From positions 186,001 to 250,000 of the forward strand of contig NZ_OY771430.1 of the NCBI RefSeq assembly GCF_963674565.1: DNA of 64,000 nucleotides, in the 5' to 3' direction. A model generated the notes under the pieces. That model was not told where the DNA came from, searched no databases, and worked only from the letters and a program-made list of their open reading frames with translations. Shown here piece after piece: positions 63,247-64,000 of this stretch. Numbering within the stretch: position 1 is the first letter of the stretch; the number at the start of each line of letters is the position of its first letter. The position numbers and the translations under genes are program-made. The stretch is from an uncultured Carboxylicivirga sp. (GTDB lineage Bacteria; Bacteroidota; Bacteroidia; Bacteroidales; Marinilabiliaceae).

Positions 63247-64000
63247 AGTCAAATATTACATTCCAGAAAAATACAATAAGCATAAAGTTCAGTCAGAAAC
63301 CACAGAAGTATATTGTTTCCAGGTTAATAGAGTTGGGCTTTTCTACCAAGGATAACAAATGTTTTATCCGAACCAAAAAACTGGCTCAAAATGAGCATGA
63401 ATATCTGCAAGGAATGTTGGGTATTCAAGGTTTGGGAATGGCTTATATCCCGGCAGCCGAAAAAGGTTTTATCTTGGACACTACTGTGCCGGATTCTATG
63501 GGTCACGAAATGCACATCGCTATTCGTAAAGTCAAGAAAAGTATTGGAATGCCTTTGTTTGATTACGTAGCTCAAAAACTTGATTACGAAAATTCGGAAC
63601 TGGTACAAGCACTTTCATGCGAACAGATTGATGCCGTATCATTGGCAATTTATAACATTGAGAAACGGGGTCAGGGAATTATTGTTGGTGACCAGACCGG
63701 AATTGGTAAAGGTAGAACAGCAGCAGCTTTAATTCGCTATGGAGTAAAACAAGGAATGCAACCCGTATTCCTATCTGAAAAGCCTAACCTGTTTACGGAT
63801 TTGTACCGTGACTTATGCGACATTGGCAGCTCTGCACTGGTTCCGTTTATTGTTAATTCCAAGGAGAGCAAAACACACATTAAGGATAAAAGCGGGGAAA
63901 TTATTTATACCGCACCGGAAAAACCAACCCAGGACCGGATTATCAAAAGCCAACAAGTGCCTGGTTCTTACAACTTCATTTGTGCAACATATTCACAATT
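63243..64000 (+). CDS. strawberry-notch-type superfamily 2 helicase, N-terminal part
   Basis: The frame runs off the right edge; about 252 residues are visible. They contain the strawberry-notch / SNF2-like N-terminus with the Walker A motif GIIVGDQTGIGKGRTAAALI at ~143-160, preceded by LSCEQIDAVSLAIYNIEKRGQG (Q-motif-like). GMQPVFLSEKPNLFTDLYRDLCDI follows. Bacterial members are large proteins found on plasmids, conjugative elements and phages, often with extra 'polyvalent' domains. It overlaps the methylase by four bases. Probably injected or used to remodel DNA at early infection or transfer. Confidence 0.87.
   Translation, partial: MKSNITFQKNTISIKFSQKPQKYIVSRLIELGFSTKDNKCFIRTKKLAQNEHEYLQGMLGIQGLGMAYIPAAEKGFILDTTVPDSMGHEMHIAIRKVKKSIGMPLFDYVAQKLDYENSELVQALSCEQIDAVSLAIYNIEKRGQGIIVGDQTGIGKGRTAAALIRYGVKQGMQPVFLSEKPNLFTDLYRDLCDIGSSALVPFIVNSKESKTHIKDKSGEIIYTAPEKPTQDRIIKSQQVPGSYNFICATYSQ

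Noticed and set aside
40000..64000. An insertion sequence or transposase explaining the mobile region.
   Set aside because: No DDE, HUH or serine/tyrosine recombinase sequence was found inside the window. Any integrase must be beyond the right edge.

Overview
The window is from a member of the Bacteroidota, probably a free-living or marine polysaccharide user near the Marinilabiliales/Bacteroidales. The signs are a SusC/RagA-type barrel, a T9SS-type sorting tail, a hybrid two-component (HTCS) regulator remnant, GH2/GH43/GH127 enzymes, several Bacteroidota-type TAnnTTTG promoters and an RteC-family regulator. The species cannot be named from the sequence alone. No rRNA, intact tRNA, transposase or CRISPR array was seen.

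Bases 1-39960 are chromosomal. They hold housekeeping and envelope genes: DUF418 and DUF486 membrane proteins, a LamG surface protein, a frameshifted chemoreceptor, a TorF-like barrel, an M28 peptidase, PEP carboxylase, an AI-2E-family exporter, a lipocalin, an LtaS-like sulfatase and a histidine kinase. Next come a SusC-like barrel without a plug domain and, 23 bp downstream, an alpha-2-macroglobulin that carries a plug domain. A cobalamin riboswitch with cobB/cbiA, a VIT-VWA-TonB_C fusion and a small carbohydrate locus (GH127, GH2, GH43 fragment, HTCS fragment) follow. The GH43 and HTCS pieces abut at about 38718 and look like the scar of one deletion that removed the 5' ends of two divergent genes.

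From about 40035 to the right edge lies an integrated mobile element whose right end is outside the window. (1) A control and replication module (40328-47162) encodes an RteC protein, HTH proteins, DUF4406, an antirepressor and a CHC2/TOPRIM/P-loop primase-helicase. It also holds an iteron array that is a candidate origin, followed by three translationally coupled small genes, one with a J-domain. (2) An AT-rich restriction-modification cassette (47407-51349) encodes an XRE protein, an Eco57I-like methylase and a PD-(D/E)XK-like nuclease. (3) A co-directional run of eleven genes (51468-62215) looks like a virion or surface-particle module. It has several membrane-anchored proteins, a protein with LEA-2, transglutaminase-like and cationic amphipathic segments, an Arg-rich beta protein that could be a capsid or core protein, a membrane-anchored protein with a phage structural/lysozyme-type motif, and a fibre with nine 49-residue repeats. 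(4) A methyltransferase overlaps a strawberry-notch-type helicase that runs off the edge.

No terminase, portal, tail tube or baseplate gene was recognised, and no packaging ATPase, integrase or conjugation gene lies inside the window. The best working idea is an undescribed integrative element carrying a tailless, possibly membrane-containing virus-like particle module. This is inference and needs structural prediction and the sequence to the right.
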